Below are positions 51,379-62,888 of a stretch of 64,000 nt of DNA, one piece after another. Position 1 is the first letter of the stretch; each line of letters opens with the position of its first letter. The notes beneath the pieces were generated by a model. The model worked only from the letters and a program-made list of their open reading frames with translations. It was not told the DNA's origin and did not search any database. The stretch lies in NCBI GenBank assembly GCA_949316235.1, contig OX438750.1:19222865-19286864 (forward strand). The letters are read 5' to 3'. The stretch comes from Oegoconia quadripuncta. Its lineage: Eukaryota; Arthropoda; Insecta; Lepidoptera; Autostichidae. Position numbers and translations under genes: made by a program.

Positions 51379-52590
51379 AATATATAGCTTCCTAGTCCGA
51401 TGCAACGCTGCTCCAATATATGTAGTATGATATGGCGCTTGTGTCAATGTGTCGTGCTGAGATAATTAGCTTATTCAGTGAAACTGCCTACAGCTATTTG
51501 CGGCTATGTGTAAGTAAGTTGCGGCTATCCGCACGTGTCCCGTGCGGCAACGAGATACCCCGCCCCCCCAACTCGAACACCCTGAGGCTATGTGAAATTA
51601 ATTTCAAGAGCGCTACTGGATTTGTGTACACTTTACAACGACGACAGCAGTAACTGAATTTTTGGAGCTTTTTAGGCCATTTAGAATGTTTTACTTATTT
51701 TGGTTAGGTTCTTTTCATAAACAAATTAAATCGGAAACAACTTCATTAAGTTACTACAACAACTTTAAAGTTAGCAGAGCTATACAGGTGTAGATATAAT
51801 CCCCTTCAAAATTTTGGGTTGTTCAGACCATTAAACTGAGCAACTTTCACTACTGAGACCACTCTGATATCGTTAAAAAAATCTGCTGTCTAATACAAAA
51901 TACCGACTCAACTGAAACGTGTGAAACAGCTATTTTTTTCTCGAAATCACATTAGGCGCATAGAATACGAAATATTGAAGGTGATTAAATCTAATCCAGT
52001 ATACACTTAAATAGCTTTCATGTATGACCAGGTACGAAGTACAACGAAATCAAAAATTTGCTAAAGAGACTAATCGTCCCAAACCCAAGTTAATGTCTCT
52101 TAATTTTTTAATGTATATTAAATTTTGTACTATCATTTATGTGATAAATGGCGTAATAGTGTCTTTACACGTTCACATAGTTTCGGGTTCAATTCCCGCG
52201 TCGGATTAATTGGAGGACAGTTTATTATCTGAATTGTGTTTAGGGCGTCCTACTTAAAGGCTAATTAATCGTGGTGTCCGTCGGTTATTATTAATTTATT
52301 TGTGTGTAATCGTAAATAAGTATTTTGCATTGTGTATAGTGATGTATTGTTTCTATTGATGTAATATCCATCCCTTACATAATATTGTGTACATGTTTAT
52401 AGAGGCATTATATTCAATATATATTATTATTCATATATATTGCTATTCAAGTATTTTTATAAGGCATACTACATATTCTAGTAAGTACTTTATGGTTCAT
52501 GAGTGCATATCCCATCGCGGTTCGAACAACTAAGTCTTCAATTTCCTTTGCCTCTGAATTTCCTTTAACTTTATATATTATTTTTAATAT
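51379..52590. other. Mostly unrecognised non-coding DNA
   Basis: 51880-51960 (TGTGAAACAGCTATTTTTTT-CTCGAAATCAC) vaguely echoes the arms of the 37165 MITE. 52180-52210 (CGGGTTCAATTCCCGCG) is B-box-like and may be a SINE relic. The 51432-51653 frame is unsupported. Confidence 0.35.
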
Positions 52591-52599
52591 GTTTAATTC

Positions 52600-52800
52600 T
52601 TGCACAGTCAGACGTACTACATCAAACCAGCAATCGTAATTTAATTTTATTACAAGTGCGGTTTGTGAACAAATCTACTCTCTGTTTTATATAATTTGTG
52701 GTTAACTTTTATTAGTCTATACAATTTAAATAATATCTAGTTGTAAATCTGTGTTTTAAGACTGTTGTTAACCTGAATAAATAAAATAAATAAATTAATT
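52600..52800 (+). mobile_element. LINE-type 3' tail
   Basis: Ends TTGTTAACCTGAATAAATAA-AATAAATAAATTAATT, a (TAAA)n tail after a polyadenylation-like AATAAA. No ORF. Confidence 0.4.
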
Positions 52801-53274
52801 AATTTTAATGGTGAGGGTGCTACTGAATTTACAAATGGCCCCCGAAGCAACAGCAACTTTTATATAAACTACTTTATTATGTAATTATTTAAGTCAGTAG
52901 TTTCGTGAAACGTACACGAATTTACGGAGACAATGAATCAGGTTCCCACTAAATTTCAATTAAAATCAGTTACTCCGTTCCACCATTATGCCGTGGCAGC
53001 AAACACATCCATACGATGTTTATTTTGGCCCCTACGCTCTACTATCCAGGATACACCAGTGTATCTACTGCCGGAGCTTGTACTGCAAATGTTATTAAGT
53101 TATACATTTTTAATGATTGACCTTATTCATAAGTGATTGCGACTTTTGTTTTCCTGGTAGATATTTTAAGAGAATTGATACATGTTTAGATAGAAATGCA
53201 AGTGACGTCATATTATGCTAAGATAAATTTGATAAGATTGCCCAAATACAAGGAATTGCTTTTTGAGTGGTTAT
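52801..53274. other. Non-coding, no recognised feature
   Basis: A 67-codon frame at 52933-53136 is unsupported. Confidence 0.3.
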
Positions 53275-53525
53275 ACATAAGTAATAATAAAACCGCAAAA
53301 AATTGGCAAAATAACCAACTTCACTAAGGTTCCATTCTTCCTCGGAGTCCAAATTTACTTGCGACCTCTCTGGCAGGAAACTTTATGAAACAAAAAAATA
53401 ATCATCAAAATCGTTTAAGAATTGACGAAAATATGGATGAACGTAAAAAAAAATACCTACATACATACTAACATGAAACCTCTTCCTTTATTGAGTCGGT
53501 TAAAAAAGTTGCCAAGTTCGGTATA
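53275..53525 (+). repeat. Dispersed repeat F
   Basis: AATTGGCAAAATAACCAAC, ACTAAGGTTCCATTC, AATAATCATCAAAATCG, GAATTGACGAAAATATGG, CTCTTCCTTTATTGAGTCGG. Same order as 60120-60372 and 38290-38700. Confidence 0.65.
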
Positions 53526-55106
53526 AAGACTTATTGGGTGCCAAGTTTACATTGATATAGAAGGGTATTTAACGTGAAAGAACAAGGGACATGTAGGTAT
53601 AAAAAGTAAACGTTTTGTTATTAGTTTAATTGTAATGTTATTTACAAGATAATCCAAATAGGGTCGCTGAAAACAATAGCCTTAAAAAATTCTTAATAAA
53701 ATTAATAAGAGCACATACTGCATTTTTAGTGTATCAGGCATAACCTACTACGGCCGCAAATTCTTCATAATGTAAATTGGCATGTGTCCCACAAATCATG
53801 TAGATATTTATATGTTGATGATGATGATGATTCGGGGTTACTTATACAGATAAACAAATCTATTTGACAATGCTCGATGTTCAGACAATGGTAACCTTGA
53901 TAATCATTACAAAGCGTACTTTCAAGTGGCCTATGCGAGGGAATTTTGTAATGATGACAATGCAGCCAGACTTGTGTATCGTGATTGACAGATGATTTAA
54001 ACATTTCCTTAGAGAGAAATGATAAATAAATAACCACACCAAACAAATTAAATAATTATACGGTAAATTTTAAAGTTATAAAAGTATTTTTTTTTATTAT
54101 TTTCAATTTATATCAGTCTGTTTTTATTTTCAAAATATAGTCTAAATATCCGTTCAGCAGTTTTACCGTAATGCGCGATCAAACAAACAAATTAGCAAAC
54201 GATTTACAATTTCATTGTATGTATGGAGAAAAATGGAGATAGATATTTTTATGGATAATATTGCTTGTTTACGTGATGTCCCAAACGTCACACAAACTCT
54301 CATCTATCGGTTTATTTTTTCTTATTGTATATTTCAATAAAATATTTTCCTGAACCACAGATATAAACATTCATATACATAACTGACCTATATGAAATAG
54401 GTAGTTATTGTTAAGGATAGTTATGTTTTCATAAGCCATCATTTTAAATTGTTTGTCTATTATTAAATGTCTGATAAACACATCAATTACGCAACCTCAA
54501 ACTAGAACAGTTTGCGGTGTGTAAACCTATTAATGGCATCTATTAATTATATAAGGAGTGCTTCCTAAGTAACGGGAGCAGTTGTAGCAGTTAGCTGTTA
54601 ACTATTTAAATAGAAATCAAATTAATTAAGTCTAAATGTTCCATAATTTGGGAATATATATTCATATTTATTATATTATTATTAATTTCTTTACTTCAGG
54701 CGAAATGGCCCGTACAAATATATACAATACAAACATATAAACTAAAAAGTAATTAAAACTCTCCGCTGAGAACCTCAAACGGCGCAAATATGCTAGTCTC
54801 AGTGGAGATAATATTTTTGCTCCATTTGGGGTGGAAACCCTCGGGCCGTGGGGGCCAGGTGCTCATTGTCTTTTTCGAGAGATATCTGAGCGTCTGATCG
54901 AAGCTTCAAAATGATCGGAAGGCTGGCTTCTATTTCGCTCTGTCCAAAGAGGAAACACACCCTCTTAAACACCCTTCCGGTTCAGCAAGAGCTGGGACAA
55001 ATTTTTTATTTGTAAATGCGTATTTACTATTTAGTTTTTGTAAATATGAACAAAATTCTTTGTATAGTTACGGTATAATTAAACAAACACTCCGTTTTAT
55101 TTTTTT
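53526..55106. other. Mostly unique non-coding DNA
   Basis: A GC-balanced island at 54745-54990 (GGGCCGTGGGGGCCAGG, GATATCTGAGCGTCTGATCG) is unique here and may be an old repeat or exon relic. A GATGATGATGATGA run lies at 53818-53831. No gene called. Confidence 0.4.
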
Positions 55107-55345
55107 GACGACCGATTGGTGTAGTGGATAGTGACCCTGTCAGCGAAACCAACGGTTGCGGGTTCGAATCCCGCGAGGGGTAAATGTTTGTGTGATGAAT
55201 ATGAACATTTATTTCCGAGTCATGGATGTTTATATAAATATTTATGTATGTTTATCCGTTATCTAGTATTCACAGTGCAAGCTTTGCTTAGTTTGGGACT
55301 AGATGATTGGTGTAAGTGTCCGAAATATTTATTTTATATTTTTAT
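55107..55345 (+). mobile_element. SINE B, full length (reference copy)
   Basis: Head GACGACCGATTGGTGTAGTG (A-box region) and B box GGTTCGAATCCCGCGAGG; body GGTAAATGTTTGTGTGATGA, TATAAATATTTATGTATG, GCTTTGCTTAGTTTGGGACT and GTAAGTGTCCGAAATATTTA. The tRNA-like head shows pol III origin. The frame 55131-55382 over it is not a gene. Confidence 0.9.
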
Positions 55346-56160
55346 TTTATTGTTCTGTACATCTTCTCTCATTTGTACCTAACGAGACTCATGCCCGAAA
55401 CCGTTGGTGTCTGTAGACCAATCTGTAGGCGTCTACCTAAACATTCGATTTATATTTTGTTGTATTGTATGATTCTTACAAAACTGATTCCAAACACATC
55501 TAATTTTTTACATAACCGAGATTGAAGTTAAACGATAGTGACCATTTTTGATATTTCAATAATACAAAAATTTATAAAAACAATAATTTGCTGTTGTTTT
55601 TAGTTTTTTTTTTCTTCGATTCTAATGTTGGTATAATCCGAGGTGAAGCCATTACAACACAGGTTAACCTAATGTAGGGCGTGGAAACCTGCGGAGTTAC
55701 TTAGGTTTCACCTTTATATGTGAACCCTTAAGTCTGATGATAATAAATTTATCTTTATCGACAGGTTAAAGTTGGGAGAGTCTAGTTTTTAACCTATTAA
55801 ATTTAAACCAATAGGTTTAAATTTAATAATGTATAATTTTATAAGGTAGGATGAACTAATAATTTCATCATATTTTGGATTCATACAAAAAATATAAATG
55901 TTGAAACAATTATAATTTATTTATAAATTTATAATTATAATTATAAATTTTAACATGTCACTACATTTATGCAAAACTTGACACTACCATCTTTAATTTC
56001 TATTACTCTACAGTCATAACGCAAAACTTTTCAAATGTGCTAGATTATACTTTGTATACAATCTGGTTACTATGTTTTATCCTTAATACTAAAAAGAATA
56101 TAAAAGTACAGTTAAGGGACACACACAGAGATCCCTGATCCTTCATAAAGAACACAGACA
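55346..56160. other. AT-rich non-coding DNA with small palindromes
   Basis: ATTAAATTTAAACC / GGTTTAAATTTAAT at 55798-55829 is an exact 14-bp inverted pair. 55905-55955 is an AT palindromic tract. Confidence 0.4.
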
Positions 56161-56165
56161 TTCTC

Positions 56166-56450
56166 GTGTATAGCGTACGTGTATTCTCAGAAACGTCCCT
56201 TAGAAGCGGGCTTTTAAGAGGCCGAGTGAGTGGAGACCGGTGTAGCGATCGGCTTCAGTGCTCACCCCGGCCGACAGTAAAAAATATGAGCATCCCCCCC
56301 ATACGCCCGGGGAGGGATCCCTCGCGCCATCTTGAAAAACTTTGTCACTTGTAGCCGCAAATCGATCTGTGTCTACGAGCGCTACGGGCGTAGCGGTCGT
56401 AGATGCTTCGATCCCCCCAATTGTCAAAATGCGACTAAAGACATCAAATA
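56166..56450. other. GC-rich island of unknown nature
   Basis: Strong GC contrast with its flanks (CCCCGGCCGACAG, ACGCCCGGGGAGGGATCCC, GAGCGCTACGGGCGTAGCGG). Open on both strands (62 codons plus, 75 minus), neither recognised. Possibly a repeat piece seen only once here. Confidence 0.3.
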
Positions 56451-56554
56451 AATACTAAGTTGTAATGTGAATACACTTAAAAATAGATAGATTTGGCATT
56501 GATAGATTAGAATCACATTTATTTAGAGAAACCAAGAAACGAAGTTTTATTTTT

Positions 56555-56705
56555 GAGGACCGATTGGTCTAGTGGATAATGCGGGTTCGCATCTCGATTT
56601 ATTCACGAGTCATGGATGTTTATATAAATATTTATGTATGTCCATTCGTTATCTAGTACAAGCTTTGCTTAGTTCGGGACTAGATGACTGATGGTTATAT
56701 TTATC
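56555..56705 (+). mobile_element. SINE B with internal deletion
   Basis: Head GAGGACCGATTGGTCTAGTG, then a jump to GCGGGTTCGCATCTCG and ATTTATTCACGAGTCATGG, and the 3' AAGCTTTGCTTAGTTCGGGA. About 30 bp are missing between A and B boxes and more after the B box. Confidence 0.8.
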
Positions 56706-57774
56706 TGTTCCTAAAATTAGTAGGTAAAAGAATAACAAGTTCACCGTTGTAATCTTTTCTAGGTTGGTACATATCCGTGTAGTTTAATCATTGTATTCAA
56801 TAAGCCATAAGATAAAAAGTGCCGTTGATTATAATAAGTCAGTTGCGCACTCTTGCTTGAGTATTTACATCAAAGACCCTTTTATATGACTTTTATTGTC
56901 ATTGAAATGATAATCGATAAAGGATTTTGTGATTACTCACATGACCACCTTGACAATACAGATACGCCCTGTGGCTATGCATTCATTTATATTCTACAGT
57001 TGAACTTCTTAACGTAAAGATACGCAATACAGTTCATATTTCAATGAAGCCAGGTCTTTAAGAATTCAATTGAAAAGAAGGACACCTAAGGGCCTCAGCA
57101 GGTGACCTTTCAAATCGAAGGTAATGTCAGTGTTGTTTGGGAAGTCAAACTGAATGGGTTATTTCAACATAAGTATAGTTAAGTTAGACCATCAGAGAAC
57201 TGTTACTACGGGGATTTAAATGCAGCATTATTAATTTAAAAAATCACAGATTTCGCGCTTCCTTTAACTGTCGCAGCCCAAATGACTGTAATGATAAATG
57301 TATGTTTATCAAAAATGCTCCGGCTTGAAAATTTGGAAAAAATATATAACTCGAGAAAATGGGTCTCTTGATACCCTATTAGTTATTTAATTAGCGACGC
57401 TTTGCTAATGTTTCACGAATTTCTAGAACTTGCCCCTATAACCTAAGTAGTCGAAAAAACTTTTCCAATGATAAAATTTGGAAATAGTAAATATATAGAA
57501 ACTTCCCACTTCTGTCTGTGTAACTATAATATTTGACAGATAGTCATGAGTTCGAAATATTTTTTATATCAGGCACCAACGCGTTGTGCATAAAAAAAAT
57601 TACAGCATTACCCCATTGAATGGCTAGGCTGATTCGCTGTCCGAGGTAGCTGCAGCTCTTTGTTCACTCAAGATTTATTTTTAAATTAGTCATAGTCAAA
57701 AAGAATTATCTGTCACTTTAAAACGTCACATTATTTTTAATTAATATTAAAATTACTAAAATTGCTGAAATTAC
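56706..57774. other. Mostly unique non-coding DNA
   Basis: 57578-57600 (GCGTTGTGCATAAAAAAAA) is only the last 20 bp of SINE A. Nothing else recognised. Confidence 0.35.
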
Positions 57775-57895
57775 TATTCATTCACAAGCGGACTCTCGAG
57801 AGAAGAACGAGCAAGAGACACTAAGGTTGCTCTTTTTTAACTAGACTTTTGGGTTCCAATGTGAAATTCGACAAGACAAGGAAACATAAATTATA
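57775..57895 (-). mobile_element. LINE D 3' UTR fragment
   Basis: AGAGAAGAACGAGCAAGAGA and AAGGTTGCTCTTTTTTAACT are the reverse of the LINE D 3' UTR. Confidence 0.6.
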
Positions 57896-57898
57896 TTG

Positions 57899-58041
57899 TA
57901 CTAGCTTTCCGCCCGCGGCTTCGCCTGCGTAGAATAACTTTATCGCGGAAAATTGCTTATCCCGCGGGAACTACTCACTCGCCGCGGTTGAGGAACAAAC
58001 AAATAAACATCCAAACTTTCACATTTATAATATTAATTAGA
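57899..58041 (+). mobile_element. RTE-like 3' fragment, internally deleted
   Basis: CTTTCCGCCCGCGGCTTCGC, AATAACTTTATCGCGG and CCCGCGGGAACTACTCACTC, then straight to GGTTGAGGAACAAACAAATA and ACATCCAAACTTTCACATTT. The middle present in 16118-16353 is missing. Confidence 0.75.
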
Positions 58042-58800
58042 TAATTAGACTGAATAATGCCAAGCGGCATATATCCATGCTTGGTTATCATACGTAGGTA
58101 GCCATTATTTCTAATTAATAATAATTAAAATATATTAAGATGCGGAGTGCACAGACATCACATAGCAATTTTAATAGATATATGAACAATCGGGTAGATA
58201 ATCTCAACGTTAAGTTTAAATTAAATTTGCTAAAGGAAAGTAATGTGTCAGCGCAAATCACAGGTAACGCGGGATTGAGACATACACAGCGATAAAGATA
58301 ACCTTTTGAAATTTAACAATTGACGTTAATTAAAACTATCTTTCTTCCAAATTCACACATTTCACAAAAAAAAATAACCCTCACCCTTAGTGTTAAAAGG
58401 TCAAGGAAAAGGATCAACCCTTTCTGACGTCAAAGTACAGACAGGTAGAGATAGGGACATTCGAACGGAGATAGCTTTAACAATGTTATTGTCAACCAAA
58501 GGGTTCAAAACCGAAATTAGCGTCTCATTCAAATAGCTGTGACACCCTGACGATGGTTCATGAGAGTATGGTGGTATAATAACGAACCGTGCGAAATTCT
58601 TCACAATACGAACGGCAAAGAAAAAAGTTGCAAAAAATACTTTTTTAACATTAAATTTGTTAGAGTGACACGAAGGGGTAATAGGCTGGCGTGACCCCCC
58701 GGATGTCATATTTTGAATGAAGAACGGTTTTTTACACTAAACTTTTTAAATTGAAATGTACGAGCCGTTTGTGCTATTATTTTTATACACAAATAAATAT
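58042..58800. other. Unique non-coding DNA
   Basis: A 102-codon minus frame (58401-58709) shows no domain or splice context. Confidence 0.35.
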
Positions 58801-58804
58801 TAAA

Positions 58805-59335
58805 TGGGGTGGTTAAAGATGTTCCAAGCATTTGCGTTTGGGTGTTACAAATATTAGAAGCTTAACGTCTGCAACAACATCTACGGTTTACCTTAATATA
58901 CAGAAATGCACACGTGACAGGGAGTGAGCCCATCATCGTTAAAACGTGCAAGTCTATGGATGTTTTTTGGTGTAACCTTTAGTTTATGACACCCATAGGA
59001 AGAGATGGTTTGGTTTTGCTCTTTTTAATTGCCGAAACCACTATATAAATATATGTGAATATTTAATTGGACGTGATGTATCTGAAAATTAAAACTATTC
59101 ACGATACTAAGCGTGCGCTACGATAATGCCATAGATATTGTTAGTATGGCCATTTTCTGATCTTCAAGTATTTGATGTTGTTTATAACGACTCGCTAGAA
59201 GAAGCTCATATGAAGCAAGTGCGTCATTTCGAGGCTCCACTGAAAACCAGCGCTGTAGTGAACGGCTACAGCCCTTGCTGTGTTGGAGACCTTTTTATCT
59301 CCACTTTGGGACACCGATAATTAGATGGTTAATTT
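58805..59335 (+). repeat. Dispersed element related to the 1.45-1.89 kb fold-back
   Basis: 58815-59050 parallels 1505-1880: TTCCAAGCATTTGCGTTTGG / TTCCAAACATTAGCGTTTGG, AATATACAGAAATGCACACG / AATATACAGAAATGCGCATG, AAGTCTATGGATGTTTTTTG / ATCTATAGATTTGCATGTTT, GCCGAAACCAC. The following 60-codon frame (59138-59320) is open and codon-like but probably part of the same repeat. Confidence 0.5.
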
Positions 59336-59377
59336 TTGTATGTGTGTCGACTGTGTAATACTCGTACTTGTACCTGA

Positions 59378-59456
59378 TTGTTTGTGTCATGACATCTCAT
59401 GACACAAACAAAAAAATTATTTAAATCCATCGGTTTAAATAATTTTTTTTTTCATT
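59378..59456. repeat. Two adjacent hairpins
   Basis: TGTTTGTGTCATGA and TCATGACACAAACA are exact 14-bp inverted copies with a 4-nt spacer. Immediately after, AAAAATTATTTAAA and TTTAAATAATTTTT form another with an 8-nt spacer. Confidence 0.85.
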
Positions 59457-59524
59457 TCTAATTAAAATCTTCTTGCAACAGAGTATGGAAATTTCCAGGG
59501 TTTTAATCATACCTACATACTATA

Positions 59525-59815
59525 ACCTTAATCTAGCTTCCAACTCATATTATAAATGCGATAGTGTGGATGTTTGTTTGTTTATTTGATCTCAATCACG
59601 GTGAAATGGATAAACTAATAATAGAATAGAATAATAAATAGAATAGAATAGATAATGAATAGAGACATTTTGATATATAGATAGAACATACCATTAATTC
59701 AGTCATAGGATATTTCTTATCCCGATAAAGTGAGTAGTTCTCGCGATATAAACAAATTAAACATCAGCGATTAAGTTATTCCACGCAGGCGAAGCCGCGG
59801 GAGAAAAGCTAGTGC
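59525..59815 (-). mobile_element. RTE-like 3' fragment with a TAGAA microsatellite
   Basis: Reversed RTE-like text from CTCATATTATAAATGCG to GGCGAAGCCGCGGGAGAAAA. An impure (TAGAA)n tract at 59620-59668 interrupts the middle. Confidence 0.7.
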
Positions 59816-60119
59816 TATATAGTGTTTTATATTCGGAAATCTAAAGAGCACGAAGTAGACAGAATGAGAACTATGTTTAACGATTGATTCTTATCAAGCC
59901 GTCTTTTGTCCCACTATGTTCGGAGGGTAGAAAACAATCCCACATTGCTCCGACCTTTGACTTACCTACTGTACAAAATGTCCGGATGCCTTTATTATTT
60001 CAAGGGCTTTATCAAATTGAGTTGCGTTTTGTTCTTCCAAACCTATCGAATACATGGTGATTTTTTTAAAATTCGCGCTGGACCTCTATCGGTCTTGTCC
60101 GTTGTTGTTGTCCGTGGGT
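59816..60119. other. Non-coding, no recognised feature
   Basis: A 76-codon frame at 59906-60136 is unsupported. Confidence 0.3.
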
Positions 60120-60372
60120 GCCGTTTTTTAAAGTAATATCTTAACCGTCGAAAATTGGCACACATCAGTAAGGTTCCCTCCCTATCTCCAGGTGCATCAT
60201 CAGATCTTAACCAAATTTATAAGGGACCACTTTGATGATAAACCCTATCAAATAAAAAAAAGAATCATCAAAATCGGTTAACAATGGACGAAAATAAGGG
60301 TGAACATACTTAAAAAAAATACATACAGACGAACATTATCCTCTTCTTTTTAGGAGTTGGTTAAAAATCGCC
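60120..60372 (+). repeat. Dispersed repeat F, best copy
   Basis: GGTGCATCATCAGATCTTAA, CCAAATTTATAAGGGACCAC, ACCCTATCAAATAAAAAAAA, GAATCATCAAAATCGG and CCTCTTCTTTTTAGGAGTTG-GTTAAAAA. Very common in lepidopteran genomes, from memory; non-coding. Confidence 0.75.
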
Positions 60373-61370
60373 CATAACGAGGAATTGCGCTATGCGCTAT
60401 ACTATGCGCTATACTATGTATATGTTTGCGCTATACCCGTAACCCCCCAGTGGGACTGGCTATCTTATCTCAAATATCCGCAATACGATAATGTTATCAA
60501 CTTGCTTGGCTTTTTTCAAAATATCTTTTATGTATAGAATTGGACCTGTTACAGTTTATTAAAAGTATAGATCAACTGCAAAAAAAAAAATTATATTATT
60601 TATGAATTTATTTATATTAATTCACGAAAGCCTGAGTGCAGTGACAGTATCAGTCCTTGTCATGTTGGCCTGAGTTTTATTTAAGATCTTATAGTAACTT
60701 AGTTACTTAAACGCTAAAAAATATTTTTAACATTTAAAATTTTTAATTTTATGAAACAACACTCTGTATGTACCGTTCACTTTTAAATAAGACGTAAAGC
60801 ATTAATTTAACTAAACGTTTTGTTTATTGACGATTTATTTCGCAGACACTCAACTCCATTACAACTACTCTTATTTGCATTGAATAGCCAACCTTATTCT
60901 TTAATCAACTGGGTGCACTTTGTTCTAACCGGTAAGTGGGTAAGGGTAGGAAAGAATAGATATGGGGCCAAAGTCGTTCGATAGAATTCTTTTGATTATA
61001 AGACTCATAACGGACCCTAACGTATATTTGGACAGCAACCTGAGAGGTCTGGAGTGGGCCCCGCAGTTTATAATTACGATAATTCGACGGCAGATGAAGA
61101 AATATAACAATCACTTTGAAATTACGTATGAAACTCAATAGGCCGACTTGAGAAATTTATTTTAATGATGTCAAGACCATATCGAGTTTTTGCGACTTTT
61201 ATATATATAATAGGAGGCGTTATATATATATCCAACGGAAAATTACTTTGTTCTTTGATTGAGCGCTGGAGAATATTGGGGAAATACAACTTTAACATAT
61301 ATATTTATCATTTTTATAGCACGCGATATGGTTTCTATGAGAGAAAAGAGTTTTAGGCGTAAACGTAACA
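60373..61370. other. Mostly unique non-coding DNA
   Basis: Triple CTATGCGCTATA tract at 60390-60435. AT-rich otherwise. Frames at 60905-61138 unsupported. Confidence 0.35.
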
Positions 61371-61374
61371 AATA

Positions 61375-61655
61375 TCATCATCAATCAGCCTTACACGTCC
61401 CCACTGTTGGGGCACAGTTTTCTACCTTAATCTACCACATGGGTCCAGTGATTGGTGGATTTGTGTCAGACTGTGGCCACTTGTCAGTCAGTTATTCAGC
61501 CGCCCCTGTAGGCCCACTGACTGGGCTGAACGACTGCCGTCAATTGAAAACTTACTGACGCACGGAAATATTCGTATTAAAGTGCCACTAGTGGTTACCC
61601 ATTCAAGGGCTGGTTGTACCAGATATTGCTTAATTTGGCCAATCGAAAACGAATA
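61375..61655 (+). repeat. Dispersed repeat H, copy 2
   Basis: CATCATCATCAATCAGCC, CCCCACTGTTGGGGCACAG, GATTGGTGGATTTGTGTCAG, GACGCACGGAAATATTCG and AGTGCCACTAGTGG. Matches 760-1010 in order. Confidence 0.65.
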
Positions 61656-61876
61656 CAGAATTGCTTCCAGATATCTAAGTCCCTAAACTGCAAAGATCCA
61701 TCTTTAGAAAATAAAGGTGTGATAATGGTAGATACAAAAGAATGATAAAAAGTGAAGACAGGTACAATACAGAGATTCCTCAAAATGATGGTTATATATT
61801 TACTAGTAGTACTAGTAGTAGTAGTAGTCTTCACTAGCTTTACTTTACGATGCTTCCATCGTTCGATAAAGACACA
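61656..61876. other. Non-coding with (AGT)n microsatellite
   Basis: 61801-61830 is an AGT/TAG trinucleotide tract. Nothing else. Confidence 0.45.
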
Positions 61877-62176
61877 ACCGCCTCCGTGGCTCAATGTAAG
61901 CAACATTGGGTTTACGATTCGGAGGTCGCGGGTTCGATCCTCAGCGGGCTACATGTTTAAGTTGGTTGGTGGTTGGGCACTTTAAATGTCCGCCTGACTA
62001 GCTACACCATCTTATCTAAATGTTAATAGCATTGTTGTGTTCCGGTTGACAGAGATAAGATAACCAGTCCCCTATAATATGGGGTTTCCGAGTCAGTACG
62101 CTTCCACCTTCGGCCTCGTCTTCACCTAACATCAGGTGTGATTATGGTCAAGTACGACCCGTCGTGCATAAAAAAA
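61877..62176 (+). mobile_element. SINE A, full length, sense orientation (reference copy)
   Basis: tRNA-like head with CCTCCGTGGCTCAATGTAAG (A-box region) and GGTTCGATCCTCAGCGGG (B box). The body runs TGTCCGCCTGACTAGCTAC, TGTTAATAGCATTGTTGTG, GGGGTTTCCGAGTCAGTACG, CTTCCACCTTCGGCCTCGTC, ACATCAGGTGTGATT, ending GTCGTGCATAAAAAAA. Pol III type, non-autonomous. Confidence 0.9.
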
Positions 62177-62214
62177 CCCTTTCTTTGTAAAAATGTCTAT
62201 TATTTTAATATCTC

Positions 62215-62270
62215 TTACTTCAAAAGCATAACCCTCCTTCCTTGGGCAGTCGGGTAAAAACAATTCACAA
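62215..62270 (+). repeat. Repeat E-type end
   Basis: AAGCATAACCCTCCTTCCTT and GGGCAGTCGGGTAAAAA, like the right end of 32735-33110. Confidence 0.45.
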
Positions 62271-62300
62271 GTATCACAAATATTTGATTTTCCCATATTT

Positions 62301-62888
62301 CAGGGTGAAATTTAATTCGTGTAATTCCTGTTTACTGGTGATGCCACTCCTGATTACGAAGAACTGTCTGCTAGGAACCGTAATTTCCCATTACCAATAC
62401 TTCAAACTTCAAGCATTTATTTCAACGCAAGATACATGATATCATTTGCTGAATGTCAATTTAAATCTACTGGAAATAAAAAAAGCTTATTGCATTTATC
62501 TGTCAGTCGGTATGTCCAAGCTACTACCGCTTCGGAAAGGGAATTCATCTGTGGGAAAAGAAGCGGCGCAAGAAACCCACAGGATCATTGTAAACAATGG
62601 AATCAATACAAAGTAAATCATTCTGAAACCACCTTTAGAATGGAAGTCTATAACAATTTTAGGTTGAATTCGGCTATGGTTCCTAGTGCAAAGTTGGTCG
62701 TAATCAGGAGTGGAGTCACCAGCCGAAAATTGTTAGACTTCCATGCTAAAAGTGGTTTCAGAATAGTGTACTTTGTATGAGTAATTTTTTTTTGATCGAA
62801 TTCGACTATGGTTCCTTGGAGAAAGGTATTCGAAATGAATAGTGGCGTCACTAGTTAACGGGAATTATACGCATTCAAATTCACCTTG
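62301..62888. mobile_element. CAGGGTGAAATTT MITE, copy 2, with extra interior
   Basis: Same ends as 29851-30247 (CAGGGTGAAATTTAATTCGT left; CATTCAAATTCACCTTG right) and the same interior blocks (CACTCCTGATTACGA, AGGAGTGGAGTCACCAGCC). It is 588 bp against 397 bp because 62430-62625 holds additional text (GGGAAAAGAAGCGGCGCAAG). The TA flanks are not preserved. The 114-codon frame spans the insert and is not conserved. Confidence 0.75.

Noticed and set aside
62436..62780. 114-codon ORF
   Set aside because: Lies across a MITE and its insert; not conserved in the second copy.
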